Source: Mycobacterium sp. SMC-8
Lineage (GTDB): Bacteria; Actinomycetota; Actinomycetes; Mycobacteriales; Mycobacteriaceae
Direction: 5' to 3'
Length of the DNA stretch: 64,000 nt
NCBI RefSeq assembly: GCF_025263565.1
Contig: NZ_CP079865.1
Coordinates: 4,774,001 to 4,838,000, forward strand
Each line of letters begins with the position of its first letter. Within the stretch, counting starts at the first letter, position 1. This document shows, in pieces, positions 17,306 to 31,796 of this stretch. Below the pieces are notes generated by a model. It was not told where the DNA came from, searched no databases, and saw only the letters and a list, made by a program, of their open reading frames with translations. Both the position numbers and the translations under genes were made by a program.

Positions 17306-19162
17306 TCAGGACATCATCGACGAGATCGCGGCGGCGAGTTCGGGGGAGTCCGACGAACCGAGGAGCTGATAGCTGCCGCCGGTGATCTGCGCGACCGACT
17401 CCCAGGTGGGCCGGTCGGCATCGTCACCGAAGTCGATGATGTTGACCGCCACCGGACGATCCGGGTTGAACGCCCCCCGGATGTAGTCCTGCAGGCCCGC
17501 GGGACCCAGCGATTGGTCGGTGTGGGGGCCCGCGGTGATGACCAGGACCGAGTTCTTCTGCCCTTCCCGGTATTTCGACAATGCGTCGGCGTAGACCAGC
17601 CGCAGCGTGGTGAACGACACCGCACCGCCGCCGGAAGGATTCTGCGCGTCCAGTGCTGCGGTGAGCGCGTCAGCACGCGGGGTTCCGTCGACCTGGTCGG
17701 CCAGGGGTCCGAGGTCGACCTCCGGGCGCCCCTGTACACCGTCGAACGTCCACAGCCCCACAGCCGAATCGGGCGGGAGCACCGCCAGCCGGGCTTTGAG
17801 CGCGTTGACGACGTTGCGCAGGCGCGGCGAGCCGCCCTCGTCGGTCGGCATCGACTGGTCCAGCATCACCGTGACGGTCGGGCTCTGTAACGGGGTGGTC
17901 AGCGTCTCGGCGATCGTGGTGCGCAGCGCGTCATCGCCGACCTGCAGCGGCGCTGACACCGGCGCGAAGTCAACGACATCGCTGGCCGGAGGGGCGGTGC
18001 CCTCGACCCGGAACCCGGCGTTGGCCAGGTCGGTGAGCTGCTCGGGTTTGCGCATGAACCGCGCGAACTCGCTGGCCGCGGTGACCTGCTCCTGGGACAG
18101 CCAGTCCCCGGCCAGCAGCACGGTCGGGAAGTCGGCGGTCGGGGTCGGCCCCGGCGGGATCCACGCGGTCAGCTTGTTCTTGGCGTCGGTGAGCGACGCA
18201 CCGCGTTCGAACACCCGCTGTTCGGTGGTGGCCACCGCGTGCACGGGCGCCGCGGCGGGATCCGGGGCGTTGACGAGGGCGTCGAGCGCGGTGTCTGCGG
18301 TGCGGTCGGCCAAGTCGGGCGCGCGGGACATCACGGTGCTGACCGCCCCCAGGCCCGCGCTTGCGCTGGCGCCCGAGGGCGCCGCGGCGGCGGCGATCGC
18401 CTCCGCGGCCAGGTAGGACGCGTCGCTGTCCGCCTCGAGCGGCAAGGCCAGCCGCAGCCCGCCCCAGCCGGTCAGGCCGAGACCGTCCAGTGCGGCCGGG
18501 TCAGTCTGCAGCCTTGGCAGGGTTCCCCAGTTCTGTTGACCAAGAGCGGCTTTGAGCGCAGGAGCGACGGCGAGCACGACGGGGGAGGTGACCAGGGAGC
18601 GGCTGTCGCTGACGGTCTCGGCGCCCGTCGCGGCCTCCAGCAGGGCCGCCGACACCGAACTGGCCGGGACCCACAACGCAGGTCGCTCACCCAGGTCGGC
18701 CGGCCACTGTTCGGCGAAACCGTTGACCACCTGATCGGAGTCGGCGGACTTGACGCCGATCTTGACGCACCGGTCCCCGACAGGGTCGGCCGTCTCGTTG
18801 TATCGCTCGGCGAGCGCACCGACCGGCTCGGCGATCGCCGGATCTGCGACCACCGCGACCGCGACCTCGCCCGCGACGCACCGGGCGGCCGCCTCATCGG
18901 AGCGACCGGACAGCGAATCGCCGACGAAGCGCCACAGGATGACCGCGGCGACCACGACGACCACCGCCACCAGCGCGACGATCACACCCATGCTGACGCC
19001 GCGCCGGCCGGGCGTCACCGCACGGTGACTGCCCGTCCATTCGCCGCCCTGCCAGTCACCGCTGTACTGCGCACCGCCGCTCGACGAGGCCGCCTCACCC
19101 GTGGTGTCAGGCTCGGACCCGCCGCGCGAGTCGTCCGGATCGGGGAGGCTATGCCGGCCCAT
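17306..19162 (-). CDS. membrane-anchored substrate-binding/von Willebrand A protein (Rv1836c-like)
   Basis: The product has 618 residues. A Gly/Ser-rich cytosolic N-terminus (1-55) is followed by one transmembrane helix (about 57-80), so the rest lies outside the membrane. Residues about 95-425 look like a periplasmic binding-protein-type region, and from about 428 a von Willebrand A-like domain begins with MLDQSMP, a degenerate form of the DxSxS metal site. M. tuberculosis has an equivalent gene (Rv1836c) next to glcB, as here. The function is unknown; the architecture suggests an envelope protein that binds a ligand or partner. ATG at 19162 is used. Confidence 0.8.
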   Translation of the reverse strand: MGRHSLPDPDDSRGGSEPDTTGEAASSSGGAQYSGDWQGGEWTGSHRAVTPGRRGVSMGVIVALVAVVVVVAAVILWRFVGDSLSGRSDEAAARCVAGEVAVAVVADPAIAEPVGALAERYNETADPVGDRCVKIGVKSADSDQVVNGFAEQWPADLGERPALWVPASSVSAALLEAATGAETVSDSRSLVTSPVVLAVAPALKAALGQQNWGTLPRLQTDPAALDGLGLTGWGGLRLALPLEADSDASYLAAEAIAAAAAPSGASASAGLGAVSTVMSRAPDLADRTADTALDALVNAPDPAAAPVHAVATTEQRVFERGASLTDAKNKLTAWIPPGPTPTADFPTVLLAGDWLSQEQVTAASEFARFMRKPEQLTDLANAGFRVEGTAPPASDVVDFAPVSAPLQVGDDALRTTIAETLTTPLQSPTVTVMLDQSMPTDEGGSPRLRNVVNALKARLAVLPPDSAVGLWTFDGVQGRPEVDLGPLADQVDGTPRADALTAALDAQNPSGGGAVSFTTLRLVYADALSKYREGQKNSVLVITAGPHTDQSLGPAGLQDYIRGAFNPDRPVAVNIIDFGDDADRPTWESVAQITGGSYQLLGSSDSPELAAAISSMMS

Positions 19163-19229
19163 GCCAGCCTTCGCTGCACACGCTGCTCACGTCCTTGTTC
19201 GGTAACCGGTCGGGGTGGGCTGTCCTGCG

Positions 19230-21434
19230 TCAGCCAACGTTACTAGCTGCCTTGTACTCCCTGCGCCGGCGATGCAGGATCGGTTCGGTGTAGCCGTTGG
19301 GCTGCTCGGCGCCGGACAGGATCAGTTCCTGGGCGGCCTGGAATGCGATGTTGTTGTCGGGATCGGTTGCCATGGGCCGGAAATCGGGGTCCTTGGCGTT
19401 CTGCTCGTCGACGACGGCCGCCATCCGGCGCAGGCTGGCCTTGACGTCGTCGGCGGTGATCACACCGTGGCGCAGCCAGTTGGCCAGCAGCTGGCTGGAG
19501 ATGCGCAGTGTGGCGCGGTCCTCCATGAGTGCGACGTCGTGGATGTCGGGCACCTTGGAGCAGCCGACACCGGCGTCGATCCAACGCACGACATACCCGA
19601 GGATCGACTGGCAGTTGTTGTCGACCTCTTCGCGGATCTCGTCGGACTCCCACGCCAGTTCCTTGGCCAGCGGGATGGTCAGCAGCTCGTCGACCGTGCT
19701 GCGGCGCTCGCCGGCGAGTTCGCGCTGCACCGCGAACACGTCCACCTGGTGGTAGTGCATGGCGTGCAGGGTGGCCGCCGTCGGTGAGGGCACCCACGCG
19801 GTCGTGGCGCCCGCCTTGGGCTGGCCGATCTTCTGCTCCACCATGTCGGCCATCAGGTCGGTCATCGCCCACATGCCCTTGCCGATCTGGGCCTTGCCGG
19901 AGAACCCGGTCTCCAGGCCGATGTCGACGTTCTGGTTCTCGTAGGCGGTGATCCACTCGGTGGACTTCATCGCGCCCTTGCGGATCATCGGCCCGGCGTC
20001 CATCGAGGTGTGGATCTCGTCGCCGGTGCGGTCCAGGAAGCCGGTGTTGATGAACACCACCCGGTCGGCGGCGGCCTTGATGCAGGCCTTGAGGTTGAGC
20101 GTGGTTCGCCGCTCCTCGTCCATGATGCCGACCTTGAGGGTGTTGGGCGGCAGGCCGAGCACATCCTCGACGCGGCTGAACAGCTCGCAGGTGAAGGCCA
20201 CCTCTTCCGGGCCGTGCATCTTGGGTTTGACGATGTAGACCGAACCGGTCCGGCTGTTGACCAGCGGGCCGTTGTTGTCGCCGGTGCGCAGGCCGTGGAT
20301 GCCGATGAGGCTGGTGAACAGCGCATCCTGGATCCCCTCGGGCACCTCTGCGCCGTCCTGCCCGTCGGCGTCGAACACGATCGCGTCGTTGGTCATCAGG
20401 TGGCCGACGTTGCGCACGAACAGCAGGCTGCGGCCCGGCAGGGTGAGCTCACCCGACCCGTCCGGGGTGGTGAAGGTGCGGTCCGGGTTGAGCACCCGGG
20501 TGAACGTCTTGCCGCCCTTGCTGACCTCCTCGGCGAGGTCGCCGCGGTTCAGGCCGAGCCAGTTGCGGTAGCCGAGCACCTTGTCGTCGGCGTCGACCGC
20601 AGCGACCGAGTCTTCGAAGTCCATGATCGTGGTGATCGCCGACTCCAGCACGACGTCCTTGATGCCGGCCTTGTCGGTCGAGCCGATCGGGGAATCGGCG
20701 TCGATCAGGATCTCGATGTGCAGGCCGTGGTTGGCCAGCAGCACCGAGGTCGGCGCATCGGCCGCGCCGAGGTATCCGACGAACTGCGCGGGATCCTTGA
20801 GCGCGACCGACCCACCGTCGTCCAGCGTGGCGGCGAGGTGACCGTCGTCGAGCGTGAGCCCGGTGATGTCGGTCCACGAGCCCGACGCGAGCGGGGCCGC
20901 ACCGTCGAGGAACGTGCGGGCGTAGGCGATGACCTTGTCGCCGCGCACCGGGTTGTACCTCGTACCCGGTTCGGCGCCGCCCTCCTCGGAGATCACGTCG
21001 GTGCCGTAGAGCGCGTCGTACAACGAACCCCAACGCGCATTGGCGGCGTTCAGCGCGAAGCGGGCGTTGAGGATCGGCACCACCAGCTGCGGACCCGCAG
21101 TCGTGGTGATCTCGTCGTCGACGCCGGCGGTGGTGATGGCGAAGTCGCCCGGCTCGGGCTCCAGGTAACCGATGTCGGTGAGGAACTGCTTGTAGTCCTC
21201 GGGCTCGAATCCGCCGATCACCCGGGCGCGGTGCCAACGGTCGATCTGCGCCTGCAGATTGTCACGGCGGGCCAGCAGCTCCTGGTTGCGCGGAGTCAGA
21301 TCCGCCACCACCTTGTCGACGCCGGACCAAAAGGTGTCCGGGTCGATGCCGGTTCCGGGCAGCGCCTCGTTGTTGATGAAGTCGTACAGCACGGGGGCGA
21401 CGCGCAAATTACCCACCGTCACGCGATCGGTCAT
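19230..21434 (-). CDS. glcB: malate synthase G
   Basis: This cytosolic malate synthase, isoform G, has 734 residues. It condenses glyoxylate and acetyl-CoA to malate in the glyoxylate shunt and glycolate pathway, which suits growth on fatty acids or C2 compounds. Visible family features are the start [18 protein letters not shown], the metal-binding acidic residues in GIMDEERRT and [11 protein letters not shown], and the catalytic-base region [15 protein letters not shown] at 21434 is preceded by GGGAGGAAT; a longer upstream frame is not needed. A short dyad TTACC-N4-GGTAA lies at 21506-21519 in the promoter region. The gene order with the Rv1836c-like neighbour matches M. tuberculosis. Confidence 0.96.
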   Translation of the reverse strand: MTDRVTVGNLRVAPVLYDFINNEALPGTGIDPDTFWSGVDKVVADLTPRNQELLARRDNLQAQIDRWHRARVIGGFEPEDYKQFLTDIGYLEPEPGDFAITTAGVDDEITTTAGPQLVVPILNARFALNAANARWGSLYDALYGTDVISEEGGAEPGTRYNPVRGDKVIAYARTFLDGAAPLASGSWTDITGLTLDDGHLAATLDDGGSVALKDPAQFVGYLGAADAPTSVLLANHGLHIEILIDADSPIGSTDKAGIKDVVLESAITTIMDFEDSVAAVDADDKVLGYRNWLGLNRGDLAEEVSKGGKTFTRVLNPDRTFTTPDGSGELTLPGRSLLFVRNVGHLMTNDAIVFDADGQDGAEVPEGIQDALFTSLIGIHGLRTGDNNGPLVNSRTGSVYIVKPKMHGPEEVAFTCELFSRVEDVLGLPPNTLKVGIMDEERRTTLNLKACIKAAADRVVFINTGFLDRTGDEIHTSMDAGPMIRKGAMKSTEWITAYENQNVDIGLETGFSGKAQIGKGMWAMTDLMADMVEQKIGQPKAGATTAWVPSPTAATLHAMHYHQVDVFAVQRELAGERRSTVDELLTIPLAKELAWESDEIREEVDNNCQSILGYVVRWIDAGVGCSKVPDIHDVALMEDRATLRISSQLLANWLRHGVITADDVKASLRRMAAVVDEQNAKDPDFRPMATDPDNNIAFQAAQELILSGAEQPNGYTEPILHRRRREYKAASNVG

Positions 21435-21524
21435 GATTCCTCCCTCGCTTGACGCGGGCCTGCGTCCCGCCGTTGGCAGTGTCTGTCGGTGTCGACGGTT
21501 CAGCTTACCCACCGGTAACAGGGC

Positions 21525-22415
21525 CTATGCCCCGGTGGCACGGTCCTGCAGCACCCGGGCGCGGTCCAGCAGCCGGGACCGCAGTGGTGCGGCCCGCGTA
21601 CTGATCTCCTCCTGTGCGCGCGCGTATTCGCCTCTGCCGCCCGGTGTCTCGACCTCGATCGGGTCGAAGCCGTACGCGCGCAGATCATAGGGGCTGGCCC
21701 GCATGTCGAGCACCCGCGCGTCGAGGGCCAGCTCGAGACAGTCGAGCACCAGCCCCGATTCGATCAGCGGGCCCAATTTGACCGCCCACTTGTACAGATC
21801 CATGCCGGCATGCACGCAGCCCGGCTGCTCGGTGGCGATCTGCGTGTCGCGGGTCAGGTGCCGGGCGTTGCGACCCGCGGCGGGTTCGGTGAAGAAGCGG
21901 TACGCGTCGAAGTGGCTGCAGCGCAACGGCATCGACTCGAACACCGCGTCGGTGCCGGCTGCCGAAAGACGCAGCGGGACCCGGTCGTGGCGGACCTCGG
22001 CGGCCCGGTAGACCATCGCCCATTCGTGCAGCCCGAAGCAGTTGAACCGGGGCGGCCGCGCCGCGGTGGCCGCCAGCAGATCCGCGATGAACCTCACCGT
22101 GCCGCTGCGGCGGTGGAGATGGTCGCGTCCGACGGTCACCCCGCCGTCGTGGCGCACATAGCCGGTTCTGCCGAGATAGCGGTCGGCCTCGGGTCCGTCC
22201 AAGACCACCCCGAACCCGGGATGCCACATCCGCAGCCGCGGCGGACGCACGCTGTAGTAGGTGAACAGGAAGTCGTAGACCGGATGGGCCTGCCCGGTAC
22301 GGCGGCGCCGCAGGTGAGGCGCCAGGATGTCGTCGGCACGGCGGGCGTGCGCGGCCGCGCATGGGATCCAGGCAGCCTCGGACAGACGGGTGTCAGATGC
22401 GGTGCGTGCTGTCAC
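21525..22415 (-). CDS. conserved protein, usually labelled 3-methyladenine DNA glycosylase
   Basis: The product has 296 residues with no signal peptide. The sequence (YYSVRPPRLRMWHPGFG, RFNCFGLHEWAMVYR, EQPGCVHAGMDLYKWA) matches an actinobacterial family that databases commonly call 3-methyladenine DNA glycosylase. I see none of the HhH-GPD or AAG hallmarks that would prove that activity, so the label should be treated as unproven. His and Cys residues are concentrated in the conserved blocks. GTG at 22415 overlaps the end of the upstream CBS protein by 23 bases, so it is translationally linked to the CBS pair. Confidence 0.65.
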   Translation of the reverse strand: MTARTASDTRLSEAAWIPCAAAHARRADDILAPHLRRRRTGQAHPVYDFLFTYYSVRPPRLRMWHPGFGVVLDGPEADRYLGRTGYVRHDGGVTVGRDHLHRRSGTVRFIADLLAATAARPPRFNCFGLHEWAMVYRAAEVRHDRVPLRLSAAGTDAVFESMPLRCSHFDAYRFFTEPAAGRNARHLTRDTQIATEQPGCVHAGMDLYKWAVKLGPLIESGLVLDCLELALDARVLDMRASPYDLRAYGFDPIEVETPGGRGEYARAQEEISTRAAPLRSRLLDRARVLQDRATGA

Positions 22416-23460
22416 GGACGGTTCCCACCAGGTCCTCGACCAGGTCCTCCAGCGCCACCATCGCGGTCGCGGCGCCGTCGGCGGCGGTGACCAGCGCGAG
22501 ATGGCTGTTGGTGCGCCGGAGCCGGGTCAGGGCGTCGGGCAGCGGCAGCGACGCCGGCACCTTCGGCAGTGGCCGCACCATCGACGTCTCGATCACCGCG
22601 GTGCTGTCCGCCTCCCCGTCGGCCATGATCAGCGGCAGCACATCCTTGATGTGCACGTAGCCGATGAAGGCGCCGTCGGTGTCGGTGACGGGGAACCGCG
22701 AGTAGCCGGTCTCCTTGAGTGCCTCCTCCAGCGCGGCGACCGTCGGTCCCGCGCCCTCACTGGCCACCGGGACGGCGCGGATCTCATGCAGCGGTATCGC
22801 GACGTCGTTGACCGCCCGGTTGCGGATCTGCAGCGCACGGGTGAGCCGGGTGTGCTCCTCCGGGTCGAGCAGCCCCTCCGACAGCGACTCGGCGATCATC
22901 TCGGACAACTCGACGGTGGAGACGGTGACGTCGAGCTCGTCTTTGGGTTCGACCCCGAACAGGCGCAGGGTCGTATTGGCGCACCAGTTGTAGAACGCGA
23001 TAAACGGCCGGGCCAGGCGCATGTACACCAGGTACACCGGGATCAGCAGCATCGCGGTGGACTCGGGACCGGCGATCGCGATGTTCTTCGGCACCATCTC
23101 GCCGAGCAGCACGTGCAGCGTCACCACGATGGTCAGCGCCACCAGGAACGACACCGTGTGCAGCACGGGATCGGGAATGCCGAGCAGCGCGAACGGCATC
23201 TCCAGCAGGTGGGCCACCGCGGGTTCGGCGACCCGGCCGAGCAGGATCGAGCAGATCGTGATCCCGAGTTGGGAGCCCGCGAGCATCAGCGACAGGTGCT
23301 CGCCGGCCCTGATGACGGTCACCGCGCTGCGCTTGCCCTGTTCGGCCAGCGCCTCCAACCGGTCGCGGCGGGCCGAGATCAGTGAGAACTCCGAGGCGAC
23401 GAAGAACGCGTTCGCCGCGAGCAGGACGAAGGTCAGCAGCACACCGAAGATGTCACCCAT
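22393..23460 (-). CDS. CNNM/CorC-type membrane protein with CBS pair (Rv1841c-like)
   Basis: The product has 355 residues. A DUF21/CNNM transmembrane domain (about 1-190) with the [11 protein letters not shown] and LGEMVPKN signatures is followed by two CBS motifs (about 205-345). The C-terminal CorC_HlyC domain of the partner protein is missing. Members are linked to Mg2+ or Co2+ transport and resistance, with CBS domains sensing adenine nucleotides. The ATG at 23460 overlaps the stop of the partner gene by 8 bases, so the two proteins are co-translated and may form a heteromer. Confidence 0.88.
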   Translation of the reverse strand: MGDIFGVLLTFVLLAANAFFVASEFSLISARRDRLEALAEQGKRSAVTVIRAGEHLSLMLAGSQLGITICSILLGRVAEPAVAHLLEMPFALLGIPDPVLHTVSFLVALTIVVTLHVLLGEMVPKNIAIAGPESTAMLLIPVYLVYMRLARPFIAFYNWCANTTLRLFGVEPKDELDVTVSTVELSEMIAESLSEGLLDPEEHTRLTRALQIRNRAVNDVAIPLHEIRAVPVASEGAGPTVAALEEALKETGYSRFPVTDTDGAFIGYVHIKDVLPLIMADGEADSTAVIETSMVRPLPKVPASLPLPDALTRLRRTNSHLALVTAADGAATAMVALEDLVEDLVGTVRDSTHRI

Positions 23461-24808
23461 CGGCGGGCTCCTTGCGGCCGAGTTCGGTCAGGCGCAGCTG
23501 GTCGATGCGGCGCCCGTCCATCTTCACCACCGTGGCAAGCCACCGCACCGGATCCTCCAGCGCTCCGTCCGGGTCGAACGCGGTCAGCTCGACTGACTCG
23601 CCCTCCTCGGGGATGTGGCCGAGCTTCTCCAGCACCAGCCCGCCGATGGTCTCGTAATCACCCTCGGGCGCCCGGAACGCGGTGCCCTTGGCCACCTCGT
23701 CGATGCGCAGCAACGCCGACACCTGCCAGCCGCGGCCCGCCTGCACCACGTCGGGGGGTTCGACATCGTGCTCGTCGCGCACGTCACCGACGATCTCCTC
23801 GATCAGGTCCTCGACCGTCACCATCCCGGCGGTGCCGCCGTACTCGTCGACCACCAGCGCCGTCTGCAACCCGTTGGCCCGCACCTCCGACATCACCGCA
23901 TCACCGTCCAGCGTCGACGGCACCTTGGTGACGGGCTGCGCCAGCGCCGACAGCCGGGTGGTTGCGCGTGCCGCGGCGGGCACGGCGAACACCTGCTTGA
24001 CGTGCACTACGCCGATGGTCTCGTCGAGGTCACCGCGGATGACGGGGAACCGGGAGTGGCCGGTTCTGACCGCGGCCTCGCTGAGGTCGACCACGGTGGC
24101 GTCGGCGTCGAGGGTGTCGATCTTGGAGCGCGGTGTCATCAGCTCCTCGGCGGACCGGTTCCCGAACTGCAGAGAGCGGTCCACCAGCACTGCGGTCACC
24201 GGATCCAGCGCTCCGCTCTCGGCCGACGACCGCACCAGCGAGACGAGCTCCTGCGGTGAGCGTGCGGACCGAAGTTCCTCGGCCGGTTCGATGCCGAGCC
24301 GGCGCAGGATCCAGTTCGCGGTGCCGTTGGTCAGCTTGATCAGCGGCGTGGCCAGGAACGAGAACGCCAGCTGCAGCGGTGCCGACCAGCGCGCGGTCGG
24401 CACCGGGCGGGCCACCGCGAGATTCTTCGGGACCAGCTCACCGAACACCATCGAGATCGAGGTCGCGATCAGGATCGCCAGGGCGAGCGCCAGGCCGCCG
24501 ACGAACCGCTCGGGGATACCGATGGCGGCGAGCCAGGGTTGGATCAGCCGTGCGACAACGGGTTCGGCCAGGAAACCGGTGGCCAGCGTGGTGATGGAGA
24601 TTCCCACCTGCGCACCGGAGAGCTGTGTCGAGAGGGTGCGGTGGGCACGGCGCACCAACTGGTCGCGACGGTCGCCGGAGCGTGCGTTGGCCTCGACGGT
24701 GCTGCGTTCCAGCGCGGTCAACGAGAACTCGGCGGCGACGAAAACCGCCGTACCGGCGGTGAGCAGCACGAACGCGAACAGAGAGAGCAGCGAGGTGGCA
24801 ACGTTCAT
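23453..24808 (-). CDS. CNNM/CorC-type membrane protein with CBS and CorC domains (Rv1842c-like)
   Basis: The product has 451 residues with a DUF21/CNNM transmembrane domain (about 1-195; [26 protein letters not shown]), a CBS pair (about 210-340, including [17 protein letters not shown]) and a C-terminal CorC_HlyC transporter-associated domain (about 350-440). It is the full-length partner of the shorter protein encoded directly downstream. The likely role is divalent cation export or homeostasis. The gene is first in a three-gene minus-strand unit and has a structured leader upstream (hairpins at 24916-24949). Confidence 0.9.
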   Translation of the reverse strand: MNVATSLLSLFAFVLLTAGTAVFVAAEFSLTALERSTVEANARSGDRRDQLVRRAHRTLSTQLSGAQVGISITTLATGFLAEPVVARLIQPWLAAIGIPERFVGGLALALAILIATSISMVFGELVPKNLAVARPVPTARWSAPLQLAFSFLATPLIKLTNGTANWILRRLGIEPAEELRSARSPQELVSLVRSSAESGALDPVTAVLVDRSLQFGNRSAEELMTPRSKIDTLDADATVVDLSEAAVRTGHSRFPVIRGDLDETIGVVHVKQVFAVPAAARATTRLSALAQPVTKVPSTLDGDAVMSEVRANGLQTALVVDEYGGTAGMVTVEDLIEEIVGDVRDEHDVEPPDVVQAGRGWQVSALLRIDEVAKGTAFRAPEGDYETIGGLVLEKLGHIPEEGESVELTAFDPDGALEDPVRWLATVVKMDGRRIDQLRLTELGRKEPADG

Positions 24809-25116
24809 CGCGATGCCCCGCAGCGCCTGCAGCCGGGTCCGAGGCCCGGCCGACTAGAGGAGGGCTCTGCCTCGCACGGGTCGAGGTCGGGTTGTCCGGC
24901 GAATGTGGCCGGCTCGGATGGACCTCCATCCAGTGCCTGCGGCACCTGGTCCCTTTCGTCTGAGATGGCTGACGCGCAGTGCATGCGTTGCGCGAATTCT
25001 GCTGAATGTCAACACATGCTAGCGGAATCCGGGCGCGCGCCCACGCTCCCTATTCGTTAGCCGGGCTAATTCGGAGCCAGTGGTACTTTCTACCAAAGAT
25101 TGGAAAGGCGAACCTA
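24809..25116. other. divergent intergenic region between CNNM operon and ferric transporter
   Basis: About 308 bases hold the leader of the minus-strand CNNM operon (hairpins at 24916-24949) and the promoter of the plus-strand ferric transporter. Near the latter, TTAGC-CGG-GCTAA at about 25057-25069 is a short dyad, and an IdeR-like box reaches the start codon. No coding frame is seen. Confidence 0.55.
24916..24949 (-). promoter_or_regulatory. two overlapping hairpins in the leader of the CNNM operon
   Basis: GGATGG-ACCT-CCATCC (24916-24931) is a perfect 6-bp hairpin. CCAGTGCC (24930-24937) and GGCAC/CTGG (24941-24949) form a second stem with one bulge. The stems share bases 24930-24931, so they are mutually exclusive at full length. 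Read on the minus strand they lie about 110-140 bases ahead of the CNNM start, downstream of a TTGACA-like -35 (about 25006-25011). This could be an attenuator or ligand-sensing leader; I could not match it to a known riboswitch class. Confidence 0.35.
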
Positions 25117-25117
25117 A
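25099..25117 (+). promoter_or_regulatory. candidate IdeR iron box over the start of the ferric transporter operon
   Basis: ATTGGAAAGGCGAACCTAA matches the mycobacterial IdeR consensus TTAGGTTAGGCTAACCTAA at 14 of 19 positions. It overlaps the ribosome binding site (GGAAAGG) and touches the ATG at 25117. Iron-loaded IdeR bound here would block expression when iron is plentiful, as expected for an uptake system. The right half-site is nearly perfect and the left is weak. Confidence 0.6.
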
Positions 25118-26145
25118 TGTCGATGTCGTTCACCCGGTTGGCAGGCGCGCTCGCAGTGGTGGCCGCGATGCTGGCGTTCAGTGCGTGCAGCTCACAGCCC
25201 CAGGGCGAGGACTCCGACAAGATCGTCGTGTACTCGGGCCGCAGCGAGGAACTCGTCGCACCGCTGATGGAGCAGTTCACCGCCGACACCGGTATCGAGG
25301 TCGAGGCCAGGTACGCCGGTTCGGGGGAGATGGCCGCCCAGTTGATCACCGAGGGCGACAAGTCGCCGGCCGATGTCTTTCTGTCCCAGGACGCCGGCGC
25401 GCTGGGCGCGGTGTCGAAGGCCGGCCTGCTCGCGCCGATCGATGCCGAGACACTGGCGGCCGTGCCCGGCGAGTTCTCCGCCGCCGACGGCACCTGGGTG
25501 GGCGTGTCCGGGCGTGCCCGCGTCATCGTCTACAACCCGACGCTGGCGCCCAACCCGCCGGACACCATCGACGCACTGCTGGCCCCGGAGTGGAAGGGCA
25601 AGATCGGGTTCGCCCCGAGCAACGCGTCCTGGCAGGCGTTCGTGACCGGCCTGCGTGTGCTGCGCGGTGACGACGGTGCCGAGCAGTGGCTGCGGGCATT
25701 CAAGGCCCAGGATCCGCAGGCCTTCGAGAACAACGTCGCGGTCCGGGATGCGGTGGATTCCGGCCAGGTTCCGCTCGGCCTGGTCAATCACTACTACCTT
25801 TACGAGCTGATCCACTCCAAGGGCCCCGACGCCGTGGTGGCCGAGAACAAGTTCATGGCCCCCGGCGATCCCGGCGGCCTGATCAACGTCGCCGGGGTGG
25901 GTGTGCTCAAGGCGGCGCCCAACCCCGCCGGTGCGCAGCAGTTCGCGGCCTACCTGGTCGGCGAGTCGGCGCAGAAGTACTTCGCCCAGGAGACCGCCGA
26001 ATACCCGCTCATCGCGTCGGTGGCGCCATCATCTGAGATGCCCCCGCTGGCCGATCTGAAGCCGCCGGCGGTGGACCTGTCGCAACTCGACGACATCGAG
26101 GCGACGCAGGAGTTGCTGGTGAACACCGGCCTCCTGACGAACTGA
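25117..26145 (+). CDS. ferric iron ABC transporter substrate-binding lipoprotein
   Basis: The product has 342 residues. ATG at 25117 (second ATG at 25123) follows GGAAAGG. A lipoprotein signal ends at FSAC, giving a membrane-anchored binding protein. The mature start KIVVYSGRSEELVAPLMEQF and the VEARYAGSGEMAAQL and SPADVFLSQDAGALG segments are typical of the Fe3+-binding FbpA/SfuA/FutA group, and a Tyr pair (NHYYLYEL) resembles the iron-ligand tyrosines of that group. It is followed after 5 bases by the permease, and a candidate IdeR box covers its start. Iron is the likely cargo; the position differs from modA of M. tuberculosis, and the sequence is not ModA-like. Confidence 0.87.
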   Translation: MSMSFTRLAGALAVVAAMLAFSACSSQPQGEDSDKIVVYSGRSEELVAPLMEQFTADTGIEVEARYAGSGEMAAQLITEGDKSPADVFLSQDAGALGAVSKAGLLAPIDAETLAAVPGEFSAADGTWVGVSGRARVIVYNPTLAPNPPDTIDALLAPEWKGKIGFAPSNASWQAFVTGLRVLRGDDGAEQWLRAFKAQDPQAFENNVAVRDAVDSGQVPLGLVNHYYLYELIHSKGPDAVVAENKFMAPGDPGGLINVAGVGVLKAAPNPAGAQQFAAYLVGESAQKYFAQETAEYPLIASVAPSSEMPPLADLKPPAVDLSQLDDIEATQELLVNTGLLTN

Positions 26146-26150
26146 CCTCG

Positions 26151-27699
26151 GTGGCGGTCACCGCCGCGGCCCGTTCGGCCCGCAGCCGCCCGCCGGCGCT
26201 GCTGCTGCTCCCTGCTTCTCTGGTCGCGGTCTGCACGTTGGTGCCGCTGGCGTACCTGGCCGAGCGCGCACTGGACCGCGGCTGGGGATTCGTCGTCGAC
26301 GAGCTCGTGCAGCCGCGCACCGCGGCCCTGGTCGGCCGCTCGCTGGTGCTCGTCGCGGTCGTCACCGCCGCCTGCGTGGTCCTGGGGGTCGGACTGGCCG
26401 TGCTGGTCACCCGCACCGATCTGTGGGGGCGGCGCGGTCTGGCGGTGGCGCTGACGCTGCCGCTGGCGATGCCCAGCTACCTGCTCGCCTACCTGTGGGT
26501 GTCGGCGTTCCCGGCGATCACCGGTTTCTGGGGCGCTGCGCTGGTCCTCACCCTGGTCAGCTATCCGCTCGTACTGCTGACCACGATGGCGGCGCTGGCC
26601 CGCGTCGACCCGGCCCAGGAAGAGGTGGCGCGCTCGCTCGGGCTGGGTGGGGTCGCGGTGCTGTTCCGGGTCACACTGCGGCAGGCGCGCGCCGCGATCG
26701 CCGCCGGGGCGCTGCTCGTCGCGTTGTACGTGCTCAGCGATTTCGGCGCGGTCGCCGCGATGCGTTTCGAGGCGTTCACCTGGGTGATCTACGGCGCGTA
26801 CCGCTCCGGGTTCAATCCGTCCCGGGCCGCGGTGCTCTCGCTGGTGTTGATGGTGTTCGCCGTGGCGCTGGTGGTGGCCGAGCACCGGGCGCGCGGACTC
26901 GCGGCGGCCTCGCGCCTCGGCGGCGGCGCACCGCGACCGGCGCCGCTGAACCGTCTGGGATCCTGGGGCCCGGTCTGGCTGATGGCGCCCGCGGCCGTGC
27001 TGGCCGCCGCTGTTGTCCTGCCGGGTGCCGAACTGGCGCAGTGGCTGCTCACCGCCGGCGCGACCTGGGACTTCGCCGAGTGGGCCGGCGCGCTCGGCGC
27101 GACGGTATGGTTGTCGGCCGCCGCCGCACTGGTGTCCACGGCCGCCGCGCTTCCGTTGGGAGTGCTCGCGGCCCGTCACCGCGACCGGGCGACCCGGCTG
27201 CTGGAGGGCGCGAGCTATGTCGCCCACGGCCTTCCGGCCATCGTCATCGCGATCTCGATGGTGTCCCTCGGCGTGCTGCTGCTGCGGCCGATCTACCAGC
27301 GCGAGCCGCTGCTGATCCTGGCCTATACCGTGCTGTTCGTGCCCATGGCCATCGGTTCGATCCGTGCCGCGGTGGAAGCCGCCCCGATCCGCCTGGAGGA
27401 GGTGGCGCGCTCACTCGGGCGCACACCCCTGCGCGCCTTCGGCACCGTGACCGCCCGCGTCGCGCTCCCGGGCATCTCGGCCGGTGCCGCCCTGGTGTTG
27501 TTGACCTGCATGAAAGAGCTTCCGGTGACGCTGCTGCTGCACCCGACCGGCACCGACACGCTGGCCACCCGGCTATGGAACTACAGCTCGGTCAGCAATT
27601 ACGCGGCCGCCGCACCGTATGCGGCCGCGCTGTTGCTGTTCGCCGCGGTCCCCACGGCGCTGCTCGGGATGTGGGGCACCGACGAGGGGGCCGTGCGCA

Positions 27700-27707
<8 letters not shown>
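26151..27707 (+). CDS. ferric iron ABC transporter permease (fused two-domain type)
   Basis: The product has 518 residues with about twelve hydrophobic helices, made of two permease domains in tandem, as in SfuB/FbpB. Each half carries an EAA-type loop contacting the ATPase: EEVARSLGLGG in the first and EEVARSLGRTP in the second. GTG at 26151 is 5 bases after the binding-protein stop. The 3' end overlaps the ATPase start by 8 bases, so the three genes form one tightly coupled operon for Fe3+ import. Confidence 0.9.
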
Positions 27708-31741
<4,034 letters not shown>

Positions 31742-31796
31742 GAACGGATCCCTTTCGTTCGTTGAATGCGGCACCGCAGAATCTACGGGGCCGCGT

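Noticed and set aside
24925-24975. Resemblance of the CNNM leader (CTCAGACGAAAGGGAC on the minus strand) to part of a glycine riboswitch
   Set aside because: Only the CTCAG-AAAGG-ACC element is similar; the 5' half of the aptamer is missing downstream of the likely promoter.
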